Positions 16,153 to 25,279 of a stretch of 64,000 nt of DNA are shown piece by piece. The translations under genes and the position numbers were made by a program. The DNA is taken from assembly GCA_017533565.1 (NCBI GenBank), contig JAFXHU010000014.1, positions 48,044-112,043 of the forward strand, read 5' to 3'. The notes under the pieces are model-generated. The model was not told the DNA's origin. It ran no database searches and was given only the letters and a program-made list of their open reading frames with translations. How positions within the stretch are numbered: position 1 is the first letter of the stretch; the number at the start of each line of letters is the position of its first letter. The DNA comes from Clostridia bacterium (GTDB lineage Bacteria > Bacillota > Clostridia > Oscillospirales > CAG-272).

Positions 16153-16181
16153 ATTTTAACACAAAAATTAAGCTTTTTCAA
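16153..16181 (-). promoter_or_regulatory. Promoter of the FAD dehydrogenase gene
   Basis: Minus strand: TTGAAA (16181-16176), 17-bp spacer, TAAAAT (16158-16153). Confidence 0.75.
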
Positions 16182-16252
16182 GTACCGCGGCACTGACGTG
16201 AATAGAAAAGTTTGGATAGGTCAAAATAGCATTATAAAAAACGGAGGTTATT

Positions 16253-17329
16253 ATGAGAGGCTTTATTTTAAAAACTGTTTCGCTGATTTTATTTATCACG
16301 GCTTTAGTGCTTTCGCTTGCGGGGTGCAAACGGAGGGGCGAGGAATGCTCGGTGCTTTATTACACGTACAGCGACACCTACATTTCCACGGTAAGGTCGG
16401 CAATGGACAAGGCACTTTCGGGTGCGGGAATAGGCTTTCACAGCTACGATGCGGGAGGCAACCAAACGACGCAAACCGAGCAGGTGGATACCGCGATTGC
16501 AAAGGGTACGGGCATTCTTCTCGTAAACGTCGTTGACACAGGCTCGGAGGATGCGGCACGCGCCATAATCAACAAGGCGAAAAACGCGGGAATACCGCTT
16601 ATCTTTTTTAACCGCTCGGTGGCGGACAGTATAATTAAGGAATACGAGAGGTGTATTTTCGTCGGCACGGACTACGAGGAGGCGGGTCATATTCAAGGCA
16701 GGCTTATCGGTGAGTACGTGAGGGATAATTTCGAAAGGCTGGATATAAACGGGGACGGAAAAATAAGCTACGTGCTTTTCAAGGGACAGCAGGGGAATAT
16801 GGAGGCAGAGGCACGCACGAGGTATGCGGTAGAGGACTGTAACAAAATTCTTTCGGAGGCGGGGCTTTCGCCCTTAAGCTTTTACGACAGGGCAAACAAG
16901 GACGGGTACCTCGTTGACCAAAACGGCACGTGGTCGAATGCGGCGGCAAACGATTATATGAAAACGATACTTTCGGGTTATTCGGAGGCGGGCGGAAATA
17001 TGGTGGAGCTTGTTATTGCGAATAACGACGAGATGGCACTCGGCGCGCTTGCCGCGCTTGAGGAGGCGGGCTACAACAAGTCGGGAAAAAGATATATTCC
17101 CGTTTTCGGGATTGACGCAACCGAGGCGGCACAGGCAAAAATCCGCGAGGGCGCGATGACGGGCACGGTCAAGCAGGACGGTGAGCTTATGGCGGTGACT
17201 ATTGCCAAAATTGCGGAAAATATGCTTTCGGGCGAGGATATGCTTTCGGGAATCGACGAGTCGATGATTGCGGGCGAAAGACGGGTTAATATTCCCTACT
17301 CCGCATACGTTGGGGAGGATAAGAGGTGA
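16253..17329 (+). CDS. mglB: Galactose/glucose-binding lipoprotein of an ABC importer
   Basis: The 358-residue solute-binding protein has a lipoprotein signal peptide ending LAGC (acylated C25). The type I periplasmic-binding fold shows the MglB-specific calcium loop DINGDGKIS and the ligand-region motifs IFFNRSV, VGTDYEEAG and ANNDEMALGALAALEEAGY. In gram-positives it is anchored to the outer face of the membrane and delivers galactose or glucose to the MglAC transporter. ACGGAGG lies before the start. Its stop overlaps the next start (GTGA), so it is co-translated with mglA. No convincing promoter was found in the 90 bases upstream. Confidence 0.93.
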   Translation: MRGFILKTVSLILFITALVLSLAGCKRRGEECSVLYYTYSDTYISTVRSAMDKALSGAGIGFHSYDAGGNQTTQTEQVDTAIAKGTGILLVNVVDTGSEDAARAIINKAKNAGIPLIFFNRSVADSIIKEYERCIFVGTDYEEAGHIQGRLIGEYVRDNFERLDINGDGKISYVLFKGQQGNMEAEARTRYAVEDCNKILSEAGLSPLSFYDRANKDGYLVDQNGTWSNAAANDYMKTILSGYSEAGGNMVELVIANNDEMALGALAALEEAGYNKSGKRYIPVFGIDATEAAQAKIREGAMTGTVKQDGELMAVTIAKIAENMLSGEDMLSGIDESMIAGERRVNIPYSAYVGEDKR

Positions 17330-18861
17330 CGGAGCCTTTATCAAGAACTCCGTCCTCCAAGCACGGTGGAACGTTATTAAAAATGACGGGAATGACGAAA
17401 AGCTTTCCCGGGGTACGTGCGCTTGACGACGTTTCGCTCGAAATACGGGCGGGCGAGGTACACGCGCTTATGGGCGAAAACGGTGCGGGTAAATCCACGC
17501 TTATGAAATGCCTTTTCGGTGTGTATAAGCCCGACGGCGGGCAAATCCTTCTCGACGGGAGGGAGGTTAGCTTTCGCTCGCCGAAGGAGGCTCTGCTCGG
17601 CGGGGTGGCAATGGTGCATCAGGAGCTTGAGCAGGCGGGAAAAATGACGGTTGCGGACAATATTTGGCTCGGCAGATTTCCGCGCGTCAAGGGCTTTTTA
17701 CCGATTGTGTCGGATGGGGAGGCAAGGCGCAGGAGTGCGGAGCTTTTCGCCTCCCTCGGTATAAATATATCACCTACGGCGCGGGTTGAGTCGCTCGGCG
17801 TTGGGGAAAGACAGCTTCTTGAAATTGCGAAGGCGGTATCCTACGGTGCGAAAATTATAGTATTCGACGAGCCGACCTCCTCGCTTACCGAAAAAGAGGC
17901 GGCAATACTTTTTTCAATAATCGAAAGGCTTAAGGCGGACGGCTGCGGAATTATATATATTTCGCACAAGATGTCCGAGATTTTGAAAATTTCCGACAGA
18001 GTAACCGTTATGCGCGACGGACGGCATATCGCGACGGAGGAAAGGGCGAGGCTTACCACCGAGAAAATAATCAAGCTTATGGTAGGCAGAGAGCTTACGG
18101 AGAGGTATCCGCGCCTCGACGAGCCGACGGGCGAGGTTTTGCTTTCGGTTGAGAATTTGAGCGCGGTGGGAACGCGGCTGAAGAATGCAACCCTTTCGGT
18201 AAGGGCGGGCGAAATTCTCGGCATCGGGGGACTTGACGGCTCGGGTCGGACCGAGCTTTTCGAATGTATTTTCGGACTTTCAAAAAGGGCGTCAGGGCAC
18301 ATTTTGCTTAACGGGCGGGAGATGGAAAACCGAAATCCGCGCGAGGCGATAAAAAACGGCTTTGCACTTTTAACCGAGGAAAGGCGCGTTGACGGCATTT
18401 TCGGTATTTTGGATTTAACCGACAACACGACGGTATCAAGCCTTCGGGATTATTTGAGAGGTCCGTTGCTTTCGTCGGCAAAAATGCGGGAGAAAACGCG
18501 GAGCTATATTGATGCGCTTAAAATAAAAACGCCCTCGGAGGGGACGAAAATCCGTTCTCTTTCGGGCGGAAACCAGCAAAAGGTTATTCTTTCGCGTTGG
18601 CTTTTAACAAAGCCGCGGGTGCTTTTGCTCGACGAGCCTACGCGCGGAATCGACGTCGGTGCAAAGTACGATATTTACCTGCTTATGAAGGAGCTTGCGG
18701 CGGCGGGGTGTGCAATCCTTATGATTTCGTCGGAGATGTCGGAGCTTATCGGTGCGTCACACAGGGTGGCGGTTATGTCGGCGGGAAGAATTGCGGGAGA
18801 AATAAAATCAAGCGAGGCAACGCAGGAGGGGATAATGACCCTTGCCGCAAAATATTTATAA
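17326..18861 (+). CDS. mglA: Galactose/methyl galactoside ABC importer ATP-binding protein
   Basis: This 511-residue protein carries two fused ATPase domains, as in all sugar (CUT2) importers. The first has GENGAGKST, the Q-loop QELEQ region, signature LGVGERQLL and Walker B VFDEPTSSL. The second is degenerate at Walker A (GGLDGSGRTE) but keeps LSGGNQQK and LLLDEPTRGID, which is normal for the family. The GTG start at 17326 overlaps the mglB stop and has GGGGAGG at the right distance. It powers uptake through MglC. Confidence 0.95.
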   Translation: MTEPLSRTPSSKHGGTLLKMTGMTKSFPGVRALDDVSLEIRAGEVHALMGENGAGKSTLMKCLFGVYKPDGGQILLDGREVSFRSPKEALLGGVAMVHQELEQAGKMTVADNIWLGRFPRVKGFLPIVSDGEARRRSAELFASLGINISPTARVESLGVGERQLLEIAKAVSYGAKIIVFDEPTSSLTEKEAAILFSIIERLKADGCGIIYISHKMSEILKISDRVTVMRDGRHIATEERARLTTEKIIKLMVGRELTERYPRLDEPTGEVLLSVENLSAVGTRLKNATLSVRAGEILGIGGLDGSGRTELFECIFGLSKRASGHILLNGREMENRNPREAIKNGFALLTEERRVDGIFGILDLTDNTTVSSLRDYLRGPLLSSAKMREKTRSYIDALKIKTPSEGTKIRSLSGGNQQKVILSRWLLTKPRVLLLDEPTRGIDVGAKYDIYLLMKELAAAGCAILMISSEMSELIGASHRVAVMSAGRIAGEIKSSEATQEGIMTLAAKYL

Positions 18862-18931
18862 AAAAACGGGTGACACGCGTCGCCCATAACATAATTTTTT
18901 TGCCACATTTTGTGGCGGAACGGAGAAAACT
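18862..18931 (+). other. mglA-mglC spacer with two small hairpins
   Basis: The 70-base gap holds an imperfect GGGTGAC/GTCGCCC stem (about 18869-18886) and GCCACA/TGTGGC (about 18902-18917) preceded by a T run. Neither is a classical terminator, but together they could lower or stabilise expression of mglC relative to mglBA. Confidence 0.35.
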
Positions 18932-20038
18932 GTGGGTGAGGGTACAACGAAAAACGACGGCTTTTTTACCAAAATTATAGATAAATGGCGGGGGCGTGTC
19001 GAGAATTTCAAGGGAATGTCGGGAAAGGACAGGTGGAAAACAGCCAAGGGTCTTTTGCTCGACAACGCAATGATTATTATAATTTTCCTCGCTATCATCG
19101 TAATAGCGATACTGCGTCCGAGATTTATTTCGGCGGCTTCGATTATCAATATAATTTCGCTTACGGCGGCGAGATTGCCGATTGCCCTCGGCATAGGGGG
19201 CGCAATCGTGCTTACGGGCACGGATATTTCAGCGGGGCGTGCGGTAGGACTTACCGCCTGTATTGCCGCCTTGCTTTTGCAGTCGCAGGGCTATATGGGA
19301 AAGATGTTTCCAAGCCTTGCACCGCTTCCGCCCTTCCTTGCCCTTTTGATAGTTATGGCGGTGGGCGCGCTGATAGGTCTTGTAAACGGGTTCTTCGTTG
19401 CGAGGTTTAAGCTTCATCCGTTTATCGTTACCCTTTCGACACAGCTGATACTTTTCGGAACGGTGCTTCTTTATTTGCAGATTGGAAACAACGGCGGGCA
19501 GACGCTTTCGGGGCTTGATTCCCGATATATCGACTTTGTAACCGCGCCGCTTTTCAGAATTTCGGGAATAGCAGTGCCGAGATACGTGCTTTTTTCGGTG
19601 ATAATTACGGCAATTATTTGGGTAATTTGGAATAAAACCGTTTTCGGAAAAAATATGTTTGCGGTTGGGTCAAACGAGGCGGCGGCTAACGTTTCGGGCG
19701 TTAACGTTTTCCTTACGATTATCGGCGTTTTCGTGCTTGCGGGTATAACCTACGGCATTACGGGCTTTATCGAGGGGGCGAGAATTGCCTCAAGCGCAAG
19801 CTATACGGGGCAAAATTACGAAAGTGACGCCATCGCAGCCTGCGTTATAGGCGGCGTTTCCTTCGTAGGCGGCACGGGAAAGGTCGGCGGCGTGGTTATC
19901 GGCGTGCTTCTTTTGCAGATAATTTTCGTCGGTCTTAACTTCCTTTCGGTTGACCAAAATATGCTTTATATCATAAAGGGCTTGATTATCCTTCTCGCCT
20001 GCGCGGTCGATATGCGAAAATATTTAAAAAAGAGATAA
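18932..20038 (+). CDS. mglC: Galactose/methyl galactoside ABC importer permease
   Basis: The 368-residue protein has a hydrophilic N-terminus of about 45 residues and roughly ten membrane helices. The CUT2 permease signature appears as GTDISAGRAVGLTACIAALL and, later, GFIEGARIASSASYTGQNYESDAIAACVIGG, typical of MglC. It forms the channel for galactose or glucose uptake. The GTG start at 18932 follows CGGAG; the first in-frame ATG would remove a segment seen in other family members, so the GTG is preferred but not certain. It is the last gene of the operon. Confidence 0.92.
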   Translation: MGEGTTKNDGFFTKIIDKWRGRVENFKGMSGKDRWKTAKGLLLDNAMIIIIFLAIIVIAILRPRFISAASIINIISLTAARLPIALGIGGAIVLTGTDISAGRAVGLTACIAALLLQSQGYMGKMFPSLAPLPPFLALLIVMAVGALIGLVNGFFVARFKLHPFIVTLSTQLILFGTVLLYLQIGNNGGQTLSGLDSRYIDFVTAPLFRISGIAVPRYVLFSVIITAIIWVIWNKTVFGKNMFAVGSNEAAANVSGVNVFLTIIGVFVLAGITYGITGFIEGARIASSASYTGQNYESDAIAACVIGGVSFVGGTGKVGGVVIGVLLLQIIFVGLNFLSVDQNMLYIIKGLIILLACAVDMRKYLKKR

Positions 20039-20044
20039 AACGGG

Positions 20045-20076
20045 AAAACCACAGGATTTTTACGTCCTGTGGTTTT
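20045..20076. terminator. Bidirectional terminator between the mgl and liv operons
   Basis: AAAACCACAGGA (20045-20056) pairs perfectly with TCCTGTGGTTTT (20065-20076). Confidence 0.9.
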
Positions 20077-20136
20077 TATAAAAGTGTTCATTTCAAAGAA
20101 ATTTTGAGGAGAAATTTATACCAAATTTCAAAGTAA

Positions 20137-20847
20137 TTAGCCGCCGAGGTAGGCTTTCTTTATCCCCTCATCTCCGAGAAGCTCCTCTCCCGTGCCCGTT
20201 TTAGTCATATTTCCGATTTCAAGCACGTAGGCGCGATTGGCTATCGAGAGAGCCTTTTTCGCGTTTTGCTCTACGAGAAGGACGGTTGTGCCCATTTCGT
20301 TGACCTTTTTAATCATATCGAAAATCGTGTTAACGTAGAGGGGGGAAAGTCCCATACTCGGCTCGTCGAGAAGGAGGAGGCGGGGCGAGGACATAAGCGC
20401 GCGGGACATTGCGAGCATTTGCTGCTCTCCGCCCGATAGAGTACCCGCGATTTGGTTTTTACGCTCCGCGAGGATTGGGAAATAGGAATACATTTCCTCA
20501 AGCTTTTTTTGATATTCGGTCTTATCCTTTTTTATATAGTAGCCCATACGGAGATTTTCAAGGACGGTAAGCTCCTGGAATATGCGGCGTCCCTCCGGGA
20601 CCTGTGCAATTCCCATATAAACAAGCTTGTGCGCGGGGGTAAGGGTTACGTCGTTGCCGTCAAAGATAACGCTTCCGCCGCATTTGGGGATAAGTCCTCC
20701 GAGGGCGTGCATTATCGTGGTTTTTCCCGCACCGTTTGCACCGATAAGAGATACGATTTCGCCCTCCTCAACACGGAAGGATACGCCCTTTACCGCCTTG
20801 ATAAGTCCGTAGGCGACCTCAAGATTATTAACTTCAAGTAATGCCAT
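20137..20847 (-). CDS. livF: Branched-chain amino acid ABC importer ATP-binding protein LivF
   Basis: The 236-residue ATPase has GANGAGKTT (Walker A), the signature LSGGEQQMLAM, Walker B LLLLDEPSMGL and the H-loop region replaced by VEQNAKKAL, as is typical of LivF. It hydrolyses ATP for uptake of Leu, Ile and Val together with LivG. The start at 20847 is preferred to the ATG four codons upstream because the GGAGGG site overlaps that upstream codon. It is the last gene of the five-gene liv operon. Confidence 0.95.
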   Translation of the reverse strand: MALLEVNNLEVAYGLIKAVKGVSFRVEEGEIVSLIGANGAGKTTIMHALGGLIPKCGGSVIFDGNDVTLTPAHKLVYMGIAQVPEGRRIFQELTVLENLRMGYYIKKDKTEYQKKLEEMYSYFPILAERKNQIAGTLSGGEQQMLAMSRALMSSPRLLLLDEPSMGLSPLYVNTIFDMIKKVNEMGTTVLLVEQNAKKALSIANRAYVLEIGNMTKTGTGEELLGDEGIKKAYLGG

Positions 20848-20859
20848 ATTGCCCTCCAT

Positions 20860-21630
20860 TTATTCTCCGAGATACGCCTTTACGACGGCGGGGTCGTTGA
20901 GGACGGTAGAAACGTCGCCCTCCGCAAGCGTAACGCCGAAGTTGAGGACGGTAAGCCTGTCGCAGATGCCCGAAACGAGCGACATATCATGCTCGATAAG
21001 CAAAATAGTCATATCAAACTTGTCGCGGACAAAGCGAATGGTTTCCATAAGCTCCGCGGTTTCCTGCGGATTCATACCCGCCGCAGGCTCGTCAAGGAGC
21101 AGAAGCCTCGGCGAGGTGGCAAGCGCACGCGCGATTTCAAGTCGGCGCTGCTTTCCGTAGGGGAGATTGTAGGCAAGCTGATTTCTTTCCTCAAGAAGTC
21201 CGAAGATTTCAAGAAGCTCCTTTGCCCTTTGGCGCATTTCCTTTTCTACCTTAAAATGCTTTGGCAGGCGGAGAATGCTTTCAACAAGGCTACACTTATA
21301 TTCGGGGAGATTGTGCAAGCCGACCATTACGTTACGGATGACGGTCATATTGCTGAAAAGCCTTATATTCTGGAAGGTGCGGGCAATTCCCCTTCGGTTG
21401 ATTTGCTCCTGCGTTTTTCCCTTCAGCTCCTCGCCCATAAGACGAAAGGTGCCCGTTGTGGGCAGATAAACTCCCGTAAGCATATTAAATACGGTGGTTT
21501 TACCCGCACCGTTAGGTCCGATAAGTCCGTAAATTTCGTTTTTCTTTATTTTAAGGTTGACGTTTTGCGCCGCCTTCAAGCCGCCGAAGGAGATGCCGAG
21601 ATTTTCGGTTTCAAGTACGTATTCACACAT
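20860..21630 (-). CDS. livG: Branched-chain amino acid ABC importer ATP-binding protein LivG
   Basis: The 256-residue ATPase has GPNGAGKTT, the LivG-specific GIARTFQNIRLF segment after the Q-loop, a signature-like PYGKQRRLEIARAL (the usual LSGG is replaced, as often in LivG), LLLDEPAAGMNP and the H-loop LIEHDM. Its start codon overlaps the livM stop (TAATG), so it is translationally coupled. It forms the ATPase heterodimer with LivF. Confidence 0.95.
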   Translation of the reverse strand: MCEYVLETENLGISFGGLKAAQNVNLKIKKNEIYGLIGPNGAGKTTVFNMLTGVYLPTTGTFRLMGEELKGKTQEQINRRGIARTFQNIRLFSNMTVIRNVMVGLHNLPEYKCSLVESILRLPKHFKVEKEMRQRAKELLEIFGLLEERNQLAYNLPYGKQRRLEIARALATSPRLLLLDEPAAGMNPQETAELMETIRFVRDKFDMTILLIEHDMSLVSGICDRLTVLNFGVTLAEGDVSTVLNDPAVVKAYLGE

Positions 21631-22784
21631 TACGGCTTTTCCTCCTTGTCGGGCTTTAGCGTGCTTTCGGTGACGTTAAGGTCGGTGGAAAGCACCTCGT
21701 CCATATCGATTTTGGTGGGAATAACGTCCCAGCGCGCGGCATCGTCAACAACGTAGCCCGCATCCCGCCTTCTCATCATCACGCGGTGCAGGATTGCCTT
21801 CGGATTGTATTTATCTCTGAAAGCCTTCAGCTTCGGTGCGTTGTTATAAATGACGATAACGATAAGAACGAGAGAGTAGATAATATCCTTCAATACCGCG
21901 AGATCACCCGAAAGAACGGTTTGAAGCTCGGTATTAAGAATGGTGATAAGGGTTGCGGATATAATCGCGCCGCTTACGTTACCCATACCGCCGAGGACTA
22001 CCATAACGAGCATTTCGATAGAGTAGTTATAATCGAAGGTGACGGGACGGACGTTGAAGTTAGCGAAGCTGTAAAACACGCCCGCAACACCCGCAAAGGC
22101 GGCGGAGATTATAAAGCCGAGAAGCTTGTACTTCGTTACGTTAATACCCGTTGCGCGGGCAGCGATTTCGTTGTCGCGAATGGCGGTTATCGCCCTTCCG
22201 TGCTTTGAGCGAATGACGTTTTGAACCACGAAAAGCGTTATAAGCACAAGCACGAAGCCGATGATAAAGAGATAGTGCTTATCAAACCTTGGCGTTTTTA
22301 TGCCCATAGGTCCGCCAAAGCTTTTCTCCGAGCTGTTTTGGAAGATGGTGCGTACAATCTCTCCAAATGCGAGGGTTACGATTGCGAGGTAGTCGCCCTT
22401 TAAACGGAGGGCGGGCAGACCGATTACGAAGCCAAAGGCTCCCGCGGCAATTGCGCCGACGAGCATAGAAATGATAAGATTTACAATTCCGTCGCCAAGC
22501 GCACCCGCCGAAAGGAGGCTTGAAAGCTTTCCGCCGATATACGCGCCGATGCACATAAAGCCCGCGTGACCGAGCGAAAGCTCTCCGAGGAAGCCGACGA
22601 CAAGAGAAAGAGATACCGCGAGAATAATATTCATCGTAATATTTTCAAGCAGGTAGAGGGTGGAGGATTTAGGCTCTCCAAGCAGTGTGACGAGGGTAAA
22701 CACGAGCATTGCAAGCGCAACGCCGATATAGTTTACGTAGTGCTTCCACTTTACAGCCTTTAATTTCGATATGAATTTCGTCAT
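21630..22784 (-). CDS. livM: Branched-chain amino acid ABC importer permease LivM
   Basis: The 384-residue permease has about nine membrane helices and the conserved block GDYLAIVTLAFGEIVR, with the ATPase-contact loop containing RDNEIAARATGINVTKYK. A 45-residue hydrophilic C-terminal tail extends beyond the usual end. It overlaps livH by four bases (ATGA). Confidence 0.93.
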   Translation of the reverse strand: MTKFISKLKAVKWKHYVNYIGVALAMLVFTLVTLLGEPKSSTLYLLENITMNIILAVSLSLVVGFLGELSLGHAGFMCIGAYIGGKLSSLLSAGALGDGIVNLIISMLVGAIAAGAFGFVIGLPALRLKGDYLAIVTLAFGEIVRTIFQNSSEKSFGGPMGIKTPRFDKHYLFIIGFVLVLITLFVVQNVIRSKHGRAITAIRDNEIAARATGINVTKYKLLGFIISAAFAGVAGVFYSFANFNVRPVTFDYNYSIEMLVMVVLGGMGNVSGAIISATLITILNTELQTVLSGDLAVLKDIIYSLVLIVIVIYNNAPKLKAFRDKYNPKAILHRVMMRRRDAGYVVDDAARWDVIPTKIDMDEVLSTDLNVTESTLKPDKEEKP

Positions 22785-23689
22785 ACCTTTTCCCTCCTTT
22801 TCTTTCCGAGAATACCCGTAGGTCTTACAAGGAGGATTATGATAAGAATTGCAAATTCAATCGCAATGGTATAGGGGGCGATAGCGGGAATGGAATTACA
22901 GATACATTCCACAACGCCGAGAAGAATACCGCCAAGCATTGCTCCCGGAATAGAGCCGATGCCGCCGATAACCGCAGCGGTAAATGCCTTTATACCCGGC
23001 AAAGCGCCGAAGCTCGGCATAAGCGAGGGCACGTCAAGCAGGCTGAAAAGTCCCGCAAGGGCGGCAAGCGCAGAGCCGATTGCGAAGGTGATGGTAATTA
23101 TTCTGTTAATGTTGATACCCATAAGGCGGGCGGCGTCGCGGTCCTCCGAAACGGCAACCATTGCGCGTCCCGTTTTAGAATATTTGACAAAAAGCGAAAG
23201 CGCGGTCATTACGACTACGGTGGCAATGAGAGTGATAACCGTGCTAACCCTTATTTGAAGGTTGCCAAGACGCCAAACGCCGAGGTCAAGAACGACGACG
23301 ATTTTCGTATCGGCACCGAAGAGAACGAGCGCAAGGCTTTGCAGCAGGTAGCTGACTCCGATTGCGGTGATAAGGACGGCAAGCGGTGATGCTCCGCGAA
23401 GCGGGCGGTAGGCAACGCGCTCCACGGTAACGCCGAGAATAACGCAGACGATTACCGCGCATAGTATTGCCAAAATCGGCATAAGAATTGCCCATGTTGT
23501 GTCGGGCATAAAGCTCGGCAAGGAGGAAAAAACGAAAAGATAGAGGGTATATCCGCCGACCATTATGATGTCGCCGTGTGCAAAGTTCAACAGCTTTGCA
23601 ATACCGTAAACCATCGTATAACCGAGAGCAATCATAGCGTAAACTCCGCCAAGGGAGATTCCGTTAAGTAAGGTTATAAGAAAATCCAT
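22781..23689 (-). CDS. livH: Branched-chain amino acid ABC importer permease LivH
   Basis: The 302-residue permease has eight predicted membrane helices. The LivH start LLNGISLGGVYAMIALG and LNFAHGDIIMVGGY are diagnostic, as is the ATPase-contact loop SEDRDAARLMGINI. The ORF is open to 23746, but the ATG at 23689 has AAAGGA just upstream and gives the standard N-terminus. It follows the binding-protein gene after 73 bases. Confidence 0.95.
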   Translation of the reverse strand: MDFLITLLNGISLGGVYAMIALGYTMVYGIAKLLNFAHGDIIMVGGYTLYLFVFSSLPSFMPDTTWAILMPILAILCAVIVCVILGVTVERVAYRPLRGASPLAVLITAIGVSYLLQSLALVLFGADTKIVVVLDLGVWRLGNLQIRVSTVITLIATVVVMTALSLFVKYSKTGRAMVAVSEDRDAARLMGININRIITITFAIGSALAALAGLFSLLDVPSLMPSFGALPGIKAFTAAVIGGIGSIPGAMLGGILLGVVECICNSIPAIAPYTIAIEFAILIIILLVRPTGILGKKRREKV

Positions 23690-23762
23690 AAAAATCCTTT
23701 TCTCTATTATACGACAATTTGCCGACACGGAAAACCGTGTCAGCAAACCGTCAATTTTTAGT

Positions 23763-24980
23763 TTATTGTGCGGTGCATTCCTTTACAACCGACTTTTCGG
23801 CAACCTTGTTAACGAAGCCGTTATCAGTCCAGGAGATGTTGGAGTAGCCGTTTTCCTCGGGAGCGCCGGTTACACCGTGGAATACAAAGCTGTCGTCGTT
23901 GAATACAGCCTTGAGAATTTCGCAGAAATCGGAGGCGGATGTTTCAGCGGAGAATTCAACTCCGTTTGCCTTCGCAAACTTAAGTGCCTCGTAGATTGCG
24001 TAAACGCAGTCGTATGCGGATGCGCCAAACTGGTTAAGCGGCTCCTTTACCTCGTCGTATGCCTCGTTATACTTTGCGATAAATTCAGCGGCAGCGCCCG
24101 TATCCTTGCTCGAGTCAAAGTGAGTGAGGAAGGAAACCTCCTGGGTAATGCTGTTGATATCGAAGCCGGGGATAGATGCGATACCGTCAAGACCGTCGCA
24201 GCCGAAGTAGATGGCGTTAGCCTTTACCTCGTTCTTTGCGAGAATCATAAACTGCGATGCGGGGGTGTAGTAGATGGGCATAAAGATTACGTCGCAATCC
24301 TTAAGCTCCTGTACCTGGGAGGCGAAGTTTAAATCCTGTCCCATAAAGGACGCCTGCTTTACAGTGAAGGAGGAGTCAAGGGACTCAAGGAACTTATTCT
24401 TGATGCCGACCGAGTACTCGTCATCGGACTTGAAGAACACGCCGACGGTTTTACCGGCGTAGTTGGCGTTGAAGTAGTTAGCGGATGCAGTACCCTGGTT
24501 AGAGTCGGCAAAGCACATCTGGTATGCGTTGTCGTACTCGGGAATAGCGTCACCCGATGCGGAGGGAGTAAGAACGAATACGTTATCCTCCTTTGCAAGC
24601 TCCTTGAACTCAAGGCCGGGGCCGGTGGTTACGGTACCGAGCGAAATCTGCATACCGTTTTCATACAAATTTGCATAGTTGTTTGCAACGAGGTCGGCGT
24701 TATGCTTGTCATCGGTGAACATAAGCTCGAACTTTATGCCAAGACCCTCGTCACCGAGAGAAGCCTCAAGTGCGTTGATTTCGTCAACGGCAAGCTTTGC
24801 GGCGTTGCGCACGGCAATACCGTAAACGGCAGCGTCACCCGTAAGAGGACCCGAGAAGCCGATTTTAACGGTATCCGACTTATCCTTCTTACAGGAAGCA
24901 AGACCGAATACACAGGTGAGAGCCAACGCGGATACGAGTGCGAAGGCGAGAAGCTTTTTAAATACGTTTTTTGCGTTCAT
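23763..24980 (-). CDS. livJ: Branched-chain amino acid-binding lipoprotein of the liv importer
   Basis: The 405-residue protein has a lipoprotein signal peptide ending LASC (acylated C30). It then shows the type I amino-acid-binding fold: KIGFSGPLTGDAAVYGI, NAAKLAVDEINA and FVLTPSASGDA (the ligand Ser/Thr region). It captures Leu/Ile/Val outside the cell for LivHMGF. It is the first structural gene of the operon and lies behind a leader-peptide attenuator (24981-25280). Confidence 0.93.
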   Translation of the reverse strand: MNAKNVFKKLLAFALVSALALTCVFGLASCKKDKSDTVKIGFSGPLTGDAAVYGIAVRNAAKLAVDEINALEASLGDEGLGIKFELMFTDDKHNADLVANNYANLYENGMQISLGTVTTGPGLEFKELAKEDNVFVLTPSASGDAIPEYDNAYQMCFADSNQGTASANYFNANYAGKTVGVFFKSDDEYSVGIKNKFLESLDSSFTVKQASFMGQDLNFASQVQELKDCDVIFMPIYYTPASQFMILAKNEVKANAIYFGCDGLDGIASIPGFDINSITQEVSFLTHFDSSKDTGAAAEFIAKYNEAYDEVKEPLNQFGASAYDCVYAIYEALKFAKANGVEFSAETSASDFCEILKAVFNDDSFVFHGVTGAPEENGYSNISWTDNGFVNKVAEKSVVKECTAQ

Positions 24981-25043
24981 TGTTATATACCTCGAAAAAT
25001 TATAGATTTGATTTACCGTTGCTCTTCGGCGCAGCGGTCATAT

Positions 25044-25081
25044 AAAAGCAAAAAGGCGACCCCCGTGTCACGGAAAGTCGC
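25044..25081 (-). terminator. Attenuator terminator upstream of livJ
   Basis: In the RNA, GCGAC (25081-25077) pairs with GUCGC (25060-25056) and CCGU pairs with ACGG inside it. The stem is followed by U-rich sequence (25054-25044). It lies between the leader peptide and livJ, so full operon transcription requires read-through. The segment UUUCCGUGA (25076-25068) can alternatively pair with UUACGGAGG (25132-25124), nine pairs including G-U, which would dismantle the terminator. Confidence 0.75.
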
Positions 25082-25113
25082 TAAATAATTCGACACCAAG
25101 GGCATCGGGTCAT
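25081..25113 (-). CDS. Second leader ORF, MTRCPWCRII (10 aa)
   Basis: ATG at 25113 overlaps the stop of the first leader peptide (ATGA) and is preceded by GGAGG at 9 bases. The stop codon TAG (25083-25081) runs into the first base of the terminator stem. It may be a translated part of the attenuator or a chance ORF; the ribosome binding site and the coupling argue for translation. Confidence 0.4.
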   Translation of the reverse strand: MTRCPWCRII

Positions 25114-25211
25114 AGTCGAAATCCTCCGTAATCGGGAAGCTTTTTTCTATTATACGTAATCTGCGAAGGTAAACCGACGGTTAGCAGGACGGTAATTATT
25201 ATCGATAGCAT
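25110..25211 (-). CDS. liv leader peptide, 33 aa, rich in Ile/Val/Leu
   Basis: The peptide begins MLSIIITVLLTVGL: three consecutive Ile codons, then Val, Leu, Leu and Val within nine residues. It starts with AAAGGAG at 9 bases and lies about 30 bases after the predicted transcription start. Such runs of control codons are the hallmark of attenuator leader peptides. A ribosome stalled on them for lack of charged tRNA would leave 25124-25132 free to form the antiterminator; a ribosome reaching the stop (25112-25110) would cover it and allow termination. It therefore likely couples transporter expression to branched-chain amino acid supply. Confidence 0.75.
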   Translation of the reverse strand: MLSIIITVLLTVGLPSQITYNRKKLPDYGGFRL

Positions 25212-25250
25212 AACGGCGCGCTCCTTTCGCAAAATTAATAAGATGTTCAC

Positions 25251-25279
25251 ATTATACACCTTTCATATCCGTTTGTCAA
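25251..25279 (-). promoter_or_regulatory. Promoter of the liv operon
   Basis: Minus strand: TTGACA (25279-25274), 17-bp spacer, TATAAT (25256-25251), a perfect consensus. Control is then expected mainly at the attenuator. Confidence 0.9.

Noticed and set aside
16200-16252. Promoter directly upstream of mglB (TTGGAT with TAAAAA)
   Set aside because: Both boxes are poor and the transcription start would fall on the ribosome binding site.
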